A stretch of DNA of 64,000 bases from Flavobacteriales bacterium (GTDB taxonomy: Bacteria > Bacteroidota > Bacteroidia > Flavobacteriales_C > GCA-002722245), in contig JAHEZL010000009.1 in assembly GCA_023251095.1 (NCBI GenBank), positions 78,028 through 142,027 on the forward strand, written 5' to 3'. Below are positions 1-9,137 of the stretch, piece after piece. The position numbers and the translations under genes are program-made. The notes below the pieces were generated by a model. The model did no database searches and was not told the origin of the DNA. It saw only the letters and a list, made by a program, of their open reading frames with translations. The stretch's first letter is position 1. Every line of letters starts with the position of its first letter.

Positions 1-699
1 ACCGGTGGTTTGAATGGTAATTATCGACTCTGTTGGCGTGTTCTCCACAGAAGTCACTAAAAAATGATTGCCCTCTGTATCTACTCCTTTTATTGATCCT
101 TCAAACTCAACGTATCCATTTCTTTTTGCCGGAAATGATTTTGCAATGCAATGTTTTAAAGTAACATTTTTATTGCCTGACATAAAAACGAAAAGATCCA
201 GATAATGAATCGTATTACAACCTAAACCCCATGAATTTCCAACGGCTGAAAATGAAATTTTACCTTGTATTTCGCTTCTAATCTGTTGATACAATTCATT
301 CATTCTCATACAACAATTCACCCATGTTTTGACCTTGCGTTCTTTAAGAATTTTAACGGCTACATCATACTCGTCCACAGATGGAAAAAGCACTTTTTCC
401 AAAACCATATATTTTACTTCGCAGTGAGCAAGCAGATTTTGTATGGCCTCAAGCCTATGAAAGGAGTTAGTAGCAATAATTACCAAATCCAGTTTTTTGG
501 TTTTTATTTCAGCAATACTCTGAACAAAAAAAACGGTTTTTGTTTCAGATCGCACTTCATTATAGCGAGATTCAGCGGTTTTTAAGGAATCCACGGAAGG
601 ATCGACAACCCAAATTTCAGCTGAAAAATTTGATTTTGCCACACCCTGTAAATGCCTGCTTCCTAATTGTCCGGCACCAATAACAGCAAGTTGAAACAT
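1..699 (-). CDS. Gfo/Idh/MocA-type NAD(P)-dependent oxidoreductase (partial, 3' end outside window)
   Basis: Reading the minus strand from the ATG at 699 gives 233 open codons that run off the left edge, so the C-terminus is missing. Residues 4-14 (VIGAGQLGSRH) are a GxGxxG Rossmann dinucleotide-binding loop. A beta strand with VVDPS follows, then LVIIATNSFHR and VLEKVLFPS. The last matches the EK position that in this family normally contains the catalytic-site lysine. A domain resembling the family's second half starts near residue 140 (NSWGLGCNTIHYLDLF). Such enzymes oxidise or reduce sugars, inositols or related cyclic substrates; the substrate cannot be read here. The next gene, trmB, is also on the minus strand 45 bp upstream and is probably unrelated in function. 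Confidence 0.8.
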   Translation of the reverse strand, partial: MFQLAVIGAGQLGSRHLQGVAKSNFSAEIWVVDPSVDSLKTAESRYNEVRSETKTVFFVQSIAEIKTKKLDLVIIATNSFHRLEAIQNLLAHCEVKYMVLEKVLFPSVDEYDVAVKILKERKVKTWVNCCMRMNELYQQIRSEIQGKISFSAVGNSWGLGCNTIHYLDLFVFMSGNKNVTLKHCIAKSFPAKRNGYVEFEGSIKGVDTEGNHFLVTSVENTPTESIITIQTTG

Positions 700-743
700 A
701 GAGAAAAAATTATCGGATAAAAGTAAATAAATAAAGAGAGCAA

Positions 744-1424
744 CTAGGGTATAAAGGAAATAAATTTGATTTTTTTTCCTTCGCTCAGCCAGCGTTTTTC
801 ATAATAGGTTTTAATCTCCAGATCTTTCACCAACGGCGCATCGCCCAAGGAAGGCAACAATTCTTCATAAATATTGGCCGAATCCACTTCTACTTTCAAT
901 TTCCCTTCTGCCACCATTTCTTTGGTGAATTCATACAATAAATCACTGTCGGATTTTAAATTTATTTTTCCTCCCGCTTTCATAATTTTTCGATAGCGGT
1001 TTAAAAACATTTCACCGGTTAGTCTTTTGCGCGGTCGCTCTTTCTGCGGGTCGGCAAAGGTGATCCATATTTCACTCACTTCATCGGCTGCAAAAAGCTG
1101 AGTGATGAAATCAATTCTCGTACGCACAAAGCCAACATTGTTCATTTTATTTTCCAAAGCGTATTTCGCCCCGTGCCACAAGCGATTGCCTTTGATATCC
1201 ACCCCTAAAAAATTTTTATCGGGATAGTTTTTTGCCAGTCCAACGGTGTATTCTCCCTTGCCGCAAGCCAGTTCCAACACTATCGGATTTTCATTCTTAA
1301 AAAATTCTTTGTGCCACTTTCCTTTCAATGGAAAGGAATCCTGCATCGCCTGTTCAGTGGTAGGTTTTGCAACATTGTCAAAGGTTTCCACATCTGCAAA
1401 ACGCTGTAACTTTCTTTTCGCCAT
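744..1424 (-). CDS. trmB: tRNA (guanine-N7-)-methyltransferase
   Basis: Transfers a methyl group from S-adenosylmethionine to N7 of G46 in the tRNA variable loop; cytosolic. The 226-residue length is normal for the family. The SAM-binding motif VLELACGKGEYT is near residues 49-60, FLGVDIKGNRLWHGA follows at about 72-86, and the family motif ITFADPQKERPRKR lies near 120-133. The ATG at 1424 gives an N-terminus (MAKRKLQRFADVETF) typical of Bacteroidota TrmB. It is divergent from the glycosyltransferase gene, with only about 43 bp between the two starts, so their promoters must share or overlap that gap. Confidence 0.95.
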   Translation of the reverse strand: MAKRKLQRFADVETFDNVAKPTTEQAMQDSFPLKGKWHKEFFKNENPIVLELACGKGEYTVGLAKNYPDKNFLGVDIKGNRLWHGAKYALENKMNNVGFVRTRIDFITQLFAADEVSEIWITFADPQKERPRKRLTGEMFLNRYRKIMKAGGKINLKSDSDLLYEFTKEMVAEGKLKVEVDSANIYEELLPSLGDAPLVKDLEIKTYYEKRWLSEGKKIKFISFIP

Positions 1425-1467
1425 TAATCTTACTAATTTGCGCTAAATTAGAAAAGACTTTTCGCTT

Positions 1468-2409
1468 CTGAAGAAAAAAAAGAAAATACTCATTGCGCCG
1501 CTTAACTGGGGACTCGGACACGCAACGCGTTGCATCCCGATCATCCGTGAACAACTCGCGCTCGGTAATGAAATCATTATTGCTGCCGACGGCGGACCAT
1601 TGGCTTTGCTGCAACAAAGTTTTCCCGAAAGCCAATTCATCGTTTTAAAAGGAACTCAGATTTCTTATTCCAGATGGATGGTTTTGTCGATGATGCTTCA
1701 AGTGCCAAAAATTTTATTTTCCGTTTTTAAAGAACATCAACAACTCAAAAAAATTATTGAAGAACATAAAATTGATATGGTCATTTCCGACAACCGTTAC
1801 GGACTCTGGAATAAAAATATCGAGTCGCTTTTCATCACACATCAAATCAATATTCAAGCTCCTGTTTTTGAAAAATTATTGTTCAGGATAAATTCATGGT
1901 TTATTGCAAAGTATGATGAATGTTGGGTTCCCGACTATGAAGGAGAAAATAATTTATCGGGAGATTTGTCGCATCCGAAAAATGAATTTTACAAAAAAAA
2001 CTTCCCGGAAAACATAAAATACATTGGGCCGCAATCACGATTCACCAAAGGAATTCAAACAGAAGAAAAAATTTATGAAGCTGTTGGAATTGTATCTGGA
2101 CCCGAACCGCAACGCACTTTATTTTTTGAAAAACTACAAAATGATTTTAAAAAAATAAATGGGAAAACGTTAATTATTTCGGGACATCCCGAGATAGTGA
2201 AAAAAATTGAAGATCGAAATATCACCATTGTAAATCATTTGAACGACGATGCATTTTTAAGCGCTCTTTACGCTGCAAAAAAAATTATTTGCCGCTCGGG
2301 ATATTCCACCATTATGGATTTACATGTGTTGGGTTTAAATGCCAAATACATTCCCACTCCCGGACAAACAGAACAGGAATATCTTGCTGAAAAATTAAGG
2401 AGCCGGTAA
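1468..2409 (+). CDS. Glycosyltransferase of the MurG-like (GT28 C-terminal) type, CTG start, short C-terminus
   Basis: The frame is open from 1447 (after TAA at 1444) to 2409 and has no ATG or GTG at its head. The family N-terminus, ILIAPLNWGLGHATRCIPII, begins just after a run of five lysine codons preceded by CTG at 1468, so CTG is the likely start (313 aa). A TTG at 1600 would remove the whole nucleotide-sugar-side N-terminal motif. The C-terminal domain keeps IICRSGYSTIMDL and PTPGQTEQEYLAEKL, the donor-binding region. The protein then stops after LRSR, where relatives usually continue for about 30-40 residues. The stop codon sits in the loop of a small GCCGG/CCGGC hairpin (2402-2416) and overlaps the end of the convergent gene. 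Acceptor unknown. Confidence 0.75.
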   Translation: MKKKKKILIAPLNWGLGHATRCIPIIREQLALGNEIIIAADGGPLALLQQSFPESQFIVLKGTQISYSRWMVLSMMLQVPKILFSVFKEHQQLKKIIEEHKIDMVISDNRYGLWNKNIESLFITHQINIQAPVFEKLLFRINSWFIAKYDECWVPDYEGENNLSGDLSHPKNEFYKKNFPENIKYIGPQSRFTKGIQTEEKIYEAVGIVSGPEPQRTLFFEKLQNDFKKINGKTLIISGHPEIVKKIEDRNITIVNHLNDDAFLSALYAAKKIICRSGYSTIMDLHVLGLNAKYIPTPGQTEQEYLAEKLRSR

Positions 2410-2949
2410 AGCCGGCGAGCTTTGATTTGCTTTAGATGTACTGCGACTAAACATTTTCTGATTAATATTAAACACCATTGAAAACTGATGCTGTCCTATC
2501 TCGGAAAACGGCATTCCGCGGGTAGATATATTGTATCCATAAAAAATATTGATGATGCCTAAAATCCCAAATCCAATTTTAGGCGTAATCACAAAATCAT
2601 AGCCGGTATTATTGAACTGATACTTCATCTCCAGGCCCAACGCCAATGCACTGGCATTAATTTCATAACCCATTTTTAAGCCGTACACATTTTTGGGTTG
2701 CGACCATTCCATAGCTCCGTAATAAATAGAGGAATTGTAAAATCGGTCATTGTAATAATAACTATAGCCACTCAATCCGAATTCCACATAAAACTCTTTT
2801 TGCATACCAATTCCGAAACGCCCCGCCGTTTCGGGCTTAGTCCATTTTTTATACCCTGCCTTAATAGGCAAAGAAATCGTGGCAGTATCTTGCCCGTAGC
2901 TATAGCCATAAACAAACAACACTATAGATATAGCTAAAAAAAATCTCAT
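2395..2949 (-). CDS. Secreted or outer-membrane protein of unknown function
   Basis: A 184-residue protein with a clear signal peptide (MRFFLAISIVLFVYGYSYGQ, likely cleaved after about residue 18-20). The remainder alternates aromatic and glycine-rich strands (FGIGMQKEFYVEFGLSGYSYYY, YGLKMGYEINASALALGLEMKYQF, ITPKIGFGILGIINIFYGYN), which looks like a small outer-membrane beta-barrel. The last residues (SSPALPAP) overlap the tail of the convergent glycosyltransferase by 15 bp. I do not recognise a named family. Confidence 0.65.
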   Translation of the reverse strand: MRFFLAISIVLFVYGYSYGQDTATISLPIKAGYKKWTKPETAGRFGIGMQKEFYVEFGLSGYSYYYNDRFYNSSIYYGAMEWSQPKNVYGLKMGYEINASALALGLEMKYQFNNTGYDFVITPKIGFGILGIINIFYGYNISTRGMPFSEIGQHQFSMVFNINQKMFSRSTSKANQSSPALPAP

Positions 2950-3020
2950 GTAATTATCTTGAAAAATGAAATGATATGAATATCCAGTAAAAATTCGCGC
3001 CAGATGCGCTTAAGGAAAGT

Positions 3021-4064
3021 CTACTTTTTCTTCTTCTCCAGTGTAAAATGGAATACGCTTCCCGATTTCACCGAACTGCGAACACCTATATTTTGCTGAT
3101 GGGCTTCAATAATATGTTTTACAATGGCCAGACCTAAACCTGAGCCACCCAATTCTCTGCTTCTGCTTTCATCCACACGATAAAATCGTTCAAACAAACG
3201 CGGTAAATGTTTTTCTTCAATACCAATTCCATTGTCTTCAATTTCCACCATTAGCGCATCTTCCATATCGGTAAAATCCACCTTCACCCAACCGCCCTGA
3301 ATACCGTATTTCAAAGCATTCGAAATTAAATTCACCAAAACCTGTCGGATCTTGTCTTTATCGGCAAACACCAATATTTCCTTAGGTTTTTCTTTATCAA
3401 ATTTCAATTCAATGGCTTTCTTTTTGGCTTGAATTTCCAAAGAATGAAAAACTTCTACTGCTAAATCTGTAATGTTGAAAGCACTTTTATGCAAACCTAT
3501 TTCTCCCGAATCCAAACGGGAAATTTCATCTAAATCTTCAATAATGGAAATCATCCGTTCGGCATTATTGGCCGCACGTTTCAGATAATCCATGTTGATG
3601 TTTTCATCTTCCAGTCCGCCATCCAAAAGCGTAAGAATATATCCTTGCATATTGAAAACAGGTGTTTTCAATTCATGCGCAACATTTCCTAAAAATTCTC
3701 TTCTGAATTGCTCTTGTCTTTTTAAAGTAGCGATTTCGGTTTTTTGTTTTTCCGACCAGCTGGCAACTTTATCCCCTGCAGATTTTACAGGATCATCGGC
3801 CCAGGAATTCTGAATATCAATTTCCAACAATTCCTGCGATTTATGAGACACGATATTTTTATAAATCCCCTTTATTTTTTCGAGAATAAATGTTTTGAAA
3901 AGATAATAAGCAAAAAGATAGCTTGCCACTGATAAACCAAAGCCCACGGCAATTTTAAGAAAAGTATCGCCAGCAGGAAGCAAAGAAAAAACCAAAATAA
4001 TATATACTGCAAAAACGAAAGCAGAAAGCGCGAGTACTAAAATTTTGGGATTTGAAATATTCAT
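3021..4064 (-). CDS. phoR: Sensor histidine kinase, phosphate-type (PhoR-like)
   Basis: Membrane-bound kinase of a two-component system. Two hydrophobic segments lie near residues 9-30 and 35-59, with almost no periplasmic loop between them, as in PhoR. The H-box FLGNVAHELKTPV has the phospho-accepting histidine at residue 130. The N-box LVNLISNALKYG (243-254), G1 DNGIGI (277-282), F-box RLFERFYRVD and G2 GGSGLGLAIVKHI (306-318) are all intact. It lacks an obvious PAS domain between membrane and H-box. Its ATG overlaps the stop of phoB (ATGA), so the pair is translationally coupled. The divergent pst genes suggest that it responds to phosphate limitation through PstSCAB-PhoU. Confidence 0.9.
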   Translation of the reverse strand: MNISNPKILVLALSAFVFAVYIILVFSLLPAGDTFLKIAVGFGLSVASYLFAYYLFKTFILEKIKGIYKNIVSHKSQELLEIDIQNSWADDPVKSAGDKVASWSEKQKTEIATLKRQEQFRREFLGNVAHELKTPVFNMQGYILTLLDGGLEDENINMDYLKRAANNAERMISIIEDLDEISRLDSGEIGLHKSAFNITDLAVEVFHSLEIQAKKKAIELKFDKEKPKEILVFADKDKIRQVLVNLISNALKYGIQGGWVKVDFTDMEDALMVEIEDNGIGIEEKHLPRLFERFYRVDESRSRELGGSGLGLAIVKHIIEAHQQNIGVRSSVKSGSVFHFTLEKKKK

Positions 4065-4735
4065 TCTGCTTCCTGGTATTTATAGCCTACACCTTTTACG
4101 GTAACGATGTAATCTTCTCCTAGTTTTTCGCGCAATTTACGAATATGTACGTCAATCGTTCTGTCACCTACCACCACTTCTTTCCCCCATACTTTATCTA
4201 AAATTTCATTTCGTAAAAATACTTTCCCAGGTTCTGATAATAACAATTTCAGCAATTCAAATTCCTTTCTAGGGAAAACAATTTCTTCATTGTCTTTAAT
4301 GGCAACGTAGCGGGTATTGTCGATTTTAATGCGGGTTTCCGTAATTTCAATATCGTCACCGCCTTTTCCTTTTCTTCGCAATAAAGCTTTGATGCGTGAA
4401 ATCAAAACACGTGGCCGTACAGGTTTCGAAATATAATCATCTGCTCCTGCTTCCAGTCCTGATATTTCAGAATAATCTTCATTGCGGGCAGTTAAAAAAG
4501 CAATCACTGCATTTTTCAATTCAGGTTTTTCTTTAATCTGGTAGCAGGTTTCTATCCCGTCCATTCCCGGCATCATCACATCCAATAAAATCAAATCGGG
4601 AATTTCTTTCAGGGCAATATCTATCGCTGCTTTTCCATTCTCCGCTTTAAATACTTCAAATCCTTCTTTTACCAAATTGTAAGAGAGGAATTCTAAAATA
4701 TCCCTGTCATCATCCACTATCAGTATTTTTTCCAT
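4061..4735 (-). CDS. phoB: Winged-helix response regulator (PhoB-like)
   Basis: A 224-residue OmpR/PhoB-class regulator. The receiver domain spans residues 1-120, with the acidic pair D8-D10, the phosphorylation site D52 (LILLDVMMPGMDG) and the conserved lysine in DDYISKP near 105. The C-terminal winged helix carries FPRKEFELLKLLLSEPGKVF and VGDRTIDVHIRKLREKLG, the recognition-helix region. It is transcribed divergently from pstS. The direct repeat at 4831-4847 lies between the two starts, so it may also control its own gene. Assignment to phosphate control rests on the pst neighbourhood, not on sequence alone. Confidence 0.9.
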   Translation of the reverse strand: MEKILIVDDDRDILEFLSYNLVKEGFEVFKAENGKAAIDIALKEIPDLILLDVMMPGMDGIETCYQIKEKPELKNAVIAFLTARNEDYSEISGLEAGADDYISKPVRPRVLISRIKALLRRKGKGGDDIEITETRIKIDNTRYVAIKDNEEIVFPRKEFELLKLLLSEPGKVFLRNEILDKVWGKEVVVGDRTIDVHIRKLREKLGEDYIVTVKGVGYKYQEAE

Positions 4736-4830
4736 ATCGCTTTCTAGTTAACCAAAAATACACTTTACTATTCAGGCTACACAAACAAATATGACGAAAA
4801 CTTGCACTCAAAAAACCCAAGCTTTAAATG

Positions 4831-4847
4831 TTAACATTAACTTAACA
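4831..4847 (+). promoter_or_regulatory. Predicted Pho box (PhoB-type 11-bp direct repeat) before pstS
   Basis: TTAACA occurs at 4831 and again at 4842, exactly 11 bp apart, giving TTAACATTAACTTAACA. OmpR/PhoB-class regulators bind direct repeats with this 11-bp period. The box ends 58 bp before the pstS ATG and 95 bp from the phoB ATG on the other strand. The first 16 bases recur on the minus strand ahead of the OprP-like porin (38992-39019), which makes chance unlikely. Confidence 0.7.
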
Positions 4848-4905
4848 CCATATGCGATTTGGAGCTGCTTTTCCTTTATATCTTCGTTGCATAAAATTAT
4901 TAAAC

Positions 4906-5868
4906 ATGAAAAAAATATTTATTTCAGCATTGGCAGCAACAGCATTACTAAGTTCTTGCGGCGGCGGCACTTCAGATGATGCAGCTGCAGGCAACGATTC
5001 AACAGCAACCCTTTCAGGAACTATTAAAATCGACGGGTCAAGTACAGTATTACCAATTACTCAATTGGTAGCCGAAGACTTTAAAGAACAAAACAATAAA
5101 GTAGACTTCTCAGTGGCCGCAGGCGGAACAGGTAGCGGATTCAAAAAATTCATCAGAAAAGAAATCGATATCTGCGATGCATCACGTACCATCAAAGATT
5201 CTGAAGCACACGAATGCGACAGCTTGGGTATCAAATACCAGGCTTTGGAAATCGGAAAAGACGGTTTATCCATCGTTGTAAATCCACAAAACACATGGTT
5301 GACCAGCATTACAGTTGCCGAATTGAAAATGATCTGGGGACCAGATGCTCAAGATAAAATCATGAAATGGAACCAAATCAGAAAAGAATGGCCTAACGAA
5401 CCGATCCACCTTCACGGTGCCGGACACGAATCAGGAACTTTTGAATATTTCACTGAAGCCATCAATGGTAAAAAAGGTGCTTGCCGCGTAGATTACAACG
5501 CCAGCGAAAACGACAATCAATTGGTACAAGGTGTTGCAGGAGATAAATTTGCAATGGGCTTTTTCGGATTGGGATACTATGAAACCAATAAAGACAAATT
5601 AAAACTGGTGGCTGTGGATAACGGTGCAGGTGCGATATTGCCAACGGATGCAACGGTGATGGATGGAACATATGCTCCACTTTCCCGTCCGCTTTTTATC
5701 TACATCAGCGCGGAAGCTGCTAAAAGAGCTGAAGTTTCTGCCTTTGTTGAATTTTATATAGCTCAGGCACCGGTGTTAGTAAAAGAAGCACACTTTATTC
5801 CTTTAACTACAGAACAGTACACTGCTGAAACTGCAAAATGGAATGAATTTAAAAAAGGACTGAAATAA
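4906..5868 (+). CDS. pstS: Phosphate ABC transporter substrate-binding lipoprotein
   Basis: Binds inorganic phosphate on the periplasmic side and delivers it to PstCA. The ATG at 4906 is preferred to an upstream one at 4852 because it starts a lipoprotein signal peptide (MKKIFISALAATALLSSC, acylated Cys18). A low-complexity Gly/Ser/Ala linker follows. The phosphate-binding PstS motifs are visible: IDGSSTVLPIT near residue 43, VAAGGTGSGFKKF near 69, ASRTI near 90, and HGAGHESGTFEYF near 173. The 320-residue length is normal. It is first in the pst cluster, behind a predicted Pho box, and is followed by a strong hairpin that probably reduces read-through into pstC. Confidence 0.95.
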   Translation: MKKIFISALAATALLSSCGGGTSDDAAAGNDSTATLSGTIKIDGSSTVLPITQLVAEDFKEQNNKVDFSVAAGGTGSGFKKFIRKEIDICDASRTIKDSEAHECDSLGIKYQALEIGKDGLSIVVNPQNTWLTSITVAELKMIWGPDAQDKIMKWNQIRKEWPNEPIHLHGAGHESGTFEYFTEAINGKKGACRVDYNASENDNQLVQGVAGDKFAMGFFGLGYYETNKDKLKLVAVDNGAGAILPTDATVMDGTYAPLSRPLFIYISAEAAKRAEVSAFVEFYIAQAPVLVKEAHFIPLTTEQYTAETAKWNEFKKGLK

Positions 5869-5892
5869 AAATATAGATAATCCTATATTTGG

Positions 5893-5926
5893 AACCTGCT
5901 GCTCTTTTGGGCGGCAGGTTTTATTG
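5893..5926 (+). terminator. Attenuating hairpin between pstS and pstC
   Basis: AACCTGCTGC (5893-5902) pairs with GCGGCAGGTT (5911-5920), a 10-bp stem with one G-T pair and an 8-base loop, followed by TTATTGTT. It lies 24 bp after the pstS stop. A partial terminator here would explain higher expression of the binding protein than of the permease genes. The T-tract is interrupted, so read-through is likely. Confidence 0.6.
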
Positions 5927-5938
5927 TTAAAAGAGTAT

Positions 5939-6793
5939 ATGAAGAGAGTGTTAATGATATGTGCGATAATTACCGTTCTAACGACCGTTGGAATTGTATG
6001 GGTACTCTTTTCAGAAAGCTATACTTTCTTTCAGCATGTTTCCATCTGGGACTTCCTTACCGACACCGAATGGAGTCCGCTTTCCACCAATAAACATTTT
6101 GGAATTTTACCGCTGCTTTCGGGAACCTTACTGGTAACAGCCATTTCCATGAGCATCGCTGTTCCTATGGGAATCATCATCGCTATTTACTTAAGTGAAT
6201 ACGCACCAAAAAAATTCAGATACTATATTAAACCCCTACTTGAAATTCTCGCATCGATTCCAACTGTAGTCTATGGTTTCTTTGCGTTAACAGTAGTGAC
6301 TCCATTTTTACAAAATTATATTCCCAACCTTGCTGGATTCAATGCGCTTAGCGCAGGTTTGGTGATGGGCATCATGATCATACCCATGATTTCTTCCTTG
6401 AGTGAAGACGCCTTATACGCTGTACCTAAATCCTTGCGCGAAGGGGCATACGGCATGGGTTCTACGCGTTTGCAAACTTCTTTTAATGTTATTTTACCGG
6501 CTGCTTCTTCGGGAATTATTGTTTCTATCATCCTTGCTTTTGCACGTGCTGTAGGCGAAACCATGATAGTAACCGTTGCTGCCGGAAACATGGCAAACCT
6601 CACCGCCGATCCGCGCGAAACTGTTGCCACCATCACTGCCTTTATCGTGAACATGAGCAGCGGCGACGTGCAACAGGATTCTATTGAATACCAAACGATT
6701 TTCGCTGCAGGTGTTACCTTATTCGTATTTACTTTCATTCTCAACAGCGTAAGCTTCTACATCAAAAAACGATTCCAGGAAAAATATGACTAG
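5939..6793 (+). CDS. pstC: Phosphate ABC transporter permease PstC
   Basis: One of two inner-membrane permease subunits of the phosphate importer. I chose the ATG at 5939 (284 aa, MKRVLMICAIITVLTTVG). A TTG at 5924 is also possible but lies in the tail of the upstream hairpin. About six hydrophobic helices are visible. The coupling loop has EGAYGMGSTRLQTSFNVILPAASSGIIVSIILAFARAVGETM, the EAA-type motif that contacts the ATPase (given here as the region near residues 167-208). The N-terminal cytoplasmic stretch is shorter than in many PstC proteins. Its 3' end overlaps pstA by 8 bp. Confidence 0.93.
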   Translation: MKRVLMICAIITVLTTVGIVWVLFSESYTFFQHVSIWDFLTDTEWSPLSTNKHFGILPLLSGTLLVTAISMSIAVPMGIIIAIYLSEYAPKKFRYYIKPLLEILASIPTVVYGFFALTVVTPFLQNYIPNLAGFNALSAGLVMGIMIIPMISSLSEDALYAVPKSLREGAYGMGSTRLQTSFNVILPAASSGIIVSIILAFARAVGETMIVTVAAGNMANLTADPRETVATITAFIVNMSSGDVQQDSIEYQTIFAAGVTLFVFTFILNSVSFYIKKRFQEKYD

Positions 6794-7643
6794 CGCCGAT
6801 AAAAATAGAATCAAGGATAAAGCTTTTGAGTACGTGGGCATGGCCTGTACTTTCTTCGGCTTATTCATGCTGGTGATATTTTTAGGCGATATTTTGATGA
6901 CGGGAATTGAAAAAATCGACATGGATTTTTTGAGCAACTTTCCATCGAGCAGAGCACGGAAAGCAGGGATTTATCCAGCGTGGACAGGCACTTTATGGAT
7001 TTTAGGACTAACGGCCATTATCGCTATTCCCATTGGAATTGCTGCCGGAATTTATTTTGAAGAATACGCCAAAAAAAGCAAAATGGCCAATTTTCTTGAA
7101 ATCAATCTCGCAAATTTAGCCGGTGTTCCTTCTATCATTTATGGTTTATTGGGCTTGCAAATTTTTGTGCGCACACTGAACTTCGGAACCAGTTTACTCT
7201 CCGGAGCTTGTACGCTGGCTTTATTGATCTTACCTGTAATTATTGTTTCAACCCGTGAAGCTTTAAAAGCTGTTCCGGACAGTATCCGTCAGGCTTCCTA
7301 CGGAATGGGCGCCAACACCTGGCAAACCATATGGCATCAAGTTTTACCGGCGTCGGCTGGTGGCATTATTACGGGAATTATTCTGGCCATCTCCCGCGCT
7401 ATTGGAGAAACCGCTCCGCTGATTGTGGTAGGTGCCGCAACTTTTATTACTAATGTTCCCGATTCGCCAATGAGCGATTATACTGTGCTTCCGATGCAAA
7501 TTTATTCATGGATAGGAATGCCCGATAAAGAATTCGCAAAAAGCGCAGCAGCAGGTATTATCGTTTTATTGTTGATCACTTTTGTTCTCAATGGTATCGC
7601 AGTGTTCCTGCGCAACAGATGGCAGAAAAAAGTGAAGTGGTAA
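6786..7643 (+). CDS. pstA: Phosphate ABC transporter permease PstA
   Basis: Second permease subunit, 285 residues, pairing with PstC in the inner membrane. The first helix ([21 protein letters not shown]) is near residues 17-37. The binding-protein-dependent transport domain starts near residue 75 ([24 protein letters not shown]). The EAA loop ([20 protein letters not shown]) is near 178-197, followed by [12 protein letters not shown], a PstA signature. The ATG overlaps the end of pstC, indicating coupled translation. Confidence 0.95.
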   Translation: MTSADKNRIKDKAFEYVGMACTFFGLFMLVIFLGDILMTGIEKIDMDFLSNFPSSRARKAGIYPAWTGTLWILGLTAIIAIPIGIAAGIYFEEYAKKSKMANFLEINLANLAGVPSIIYGLLGLQIFVRTLNFGTSLLSGACTLALLILPVIIVSTREALKAVPDSIRQASYGMGANTWQTIWHQVLPASAGGIITGIILAISRAIGETAPLIVVGAATFITNVPDSPMSDYTVLPMQIYSWIGMPDKEFAKSAAAGIIVLLLITFVLNGIAVFLRNRWQKKVKW

Positions 7644-7653
7644 AATATTTTGT

Positions 7654-8427
7654 ATGGAAAAACTGAGCATTAAAGAAAAAAAACTGGAGGCCATTAACCT
7701 CAATGTTTTCTACGGAGCCAAACAGGTTCTCAAGGATGTAAACATTGCCATTAAAGCCAACACTGTTACAGCTTTTATCGGCCCGTCGGGTTGTGGGAAA
7801 TCTACTTTTCTCCGCACCTTCAACCGCATGAACGACTACGTGGAAGGCTTCCGCAAAGAAGGTGATATCATTGTGGACGGTAAAGACATTTACCAAAAAA
7901 TGATTCGTGTTGAAGAGCTGAGAAAAAAAATAGGAATGGTGTTTCAAAAACCAAATCCCTTCCCGAAATCTATTTTCGAAAACGTGGCTTACGGATTAAA
8001 AATTCAAGGCATCAAAAACAAAAAACTGATTGAGGAAACAGTGGAGAAATCCCTGAAACAATCGGCATTGTGGGATGAAGTAAAAGATGATTTGAAAAAA
8101 TCAGCGCTTTCTCTTTCAGGCGGACAGCAACAAAGATTATGTATCGCACGTGCGTTGGCTTTGGAGCCGAGCATCCTGCTGATGGACGAACCGGCTTCTG
8201 CTCTCGACCCGATTTCTACTGCAAAAATTGAAGATTTGATTTGGGAACTCAAACAAAAATACACCATCGTTATTGTTACGCACAACATGCAACAAGCCGG
8301 TAGAATCAGCGACAACACTGCTTTTTTCTACATGGGCGATTTAGTGGAATACGATGAGACAAAAAAGATTTTTACCAATCCTGAAAAGGAAAGAACACAA
8401 AATTATATCACCGGAAGATTTGGTTAG
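7654..8427 (+). CDS. pstB: Phosphate ABC transporter ATP-binding protein
   Basis: Cytoplasmic ATPase that powers PstSCA. Walker [10 protein letters not shown] is at residues 43-51, the Q-loop VFQKPNPFP near 97-104, the ABC signature LSGGQQQR at 154-161 and Walker [14 protein letters not shown] near 174-186. The H-loop [13 protein letters not shown] follows. The 257-residue length is typical. It begins 10 bp after pstA stops and belongs to the same transcript. Confidence 0.97.
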   Translation: MEKLSIKEKKLEAINLNVFYGAKQVLKDVNIAIKANTVTAFIGPSGCGKSTFLRTFNRMNDYVEGFRKEGDIIVDGKDIYQKMIRVEELRKKIGMVFQKPNPFPKSIFENVAYGLKIQGIKNKKLIEETVEKSLKQSALWDEVKDDLKKSALSLSGGQQQRLCIARALALEPSILLMDEPASALDPISTAKIEDLIWELKQKYTIVIVTHNMQQAGRISDNTAFFYMGDLVEYDETKKIFTNPEKERTQNYITGRFG

Positions 8428-8471
8428 CGGTGAGCCACCGCAGGCAATTATAAGAACTTTAAAAAAATAGT

Positions 8472-9134
8472 ATGTCGCATTTAGAATCAGAATTAGTACA
8501 ATTGAAAAACGAAGTTTTCGAACTTCTTCAATTCGTGCATTCTCAAATTGAGAAAAGTAAAGAAGCGATTCTCACCAGTGATAAGGATCTCGCAAGTCAC
8601 GTTGTTGCCAACGACAAGCGCGTGAATGCTTCGGAGTTAAAAATTGATCGCGATTGTGAAAATATTCTCGCTTTGTACAATCCTGTGGCAATTGATTTGC
8701 GCTTCGTTCTGGCTTGTATTAAAATGAATCATAGCTTGGAAAGAATCGGTGATAACGCTGAAGGCTTAGCGGTTTATGTGAATATTTCACCCGGTCCATT
8801 TCCTGCAGATATTCTGGAAGTATTCAACCTGAGTCCCGCTTTCGACCGTTGTTTGCAAATGTTTTCTCTCATCATGGATTCTTACCGTCAGGAAGATCCT
8901 TCATTGGCCAGAAAGGTTTTTAACCTCGACGAACTCTTAAACGAATACAACAGAAAAGCAACAAAAACCGCCATTGAACTCATCAAAACCAAACCTGAAT
9001 TAGCAGAAGAAATTTTATACGTCATGGGCGCTTTAAGAAAAATTGAACGCATGGGCGACCTCACTAAAAATATGGCTGAAGAAATTATTTTCTTCATCGA
9101 AGCAAAAGTTTTACGTCACAATAAAAAGAAATAA
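8472..9134 (+). CDS. phoU: Phosphate signalling complex protein PhoU
   Basis: A 220-residue all-alpha protein made of two PhoU repeats. Each has the metal-binding type helix motif: LERIGDNAEGLA near residues 90-101 and IERMGDLTKNMAEEI near 192-206. PhoU links the Pst transporter to PhoR and restrains kinase output when phosphate is plentiful. It follows pstB by 44 bp and precedes the Na/Pi cotransporter by 3 bp, completing the operon. Confidence 0.95.
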   Translation: MSHLESELVQLKNEVFELLQFVHSQIEKSKEAILTSDKDLASHVVANDKRVNASELKIDRDCENILALYNPVAIDLRFVLACIKMNHSLERIGDNAEGLAVYVNISPGPFPADILEVFNLSPAFDRCLQMFSLIMDSYRQEDPSLARKVFNLDELLNEYNRKATKTAIELIKTKPELAEEILYVMGALRKIERMGDLTKNMAEEIIFFIEAKVLRHNKKK

Positions 9135-9137
9135 ATT

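Noticed and set aside
265..585. Open frame of 106 codons on the plus strand
   Set aside because: Antisense to the oxidoreductase gene that runs off the left edge; the minus-strand product has clear Rossmann motifs.
5924..5938. TTG start for pstC
   Set aside because: It lies in the tail of the pstS hairpin; the ATG at 5939 gives a normal start of the first helix. It is not fully excluded.
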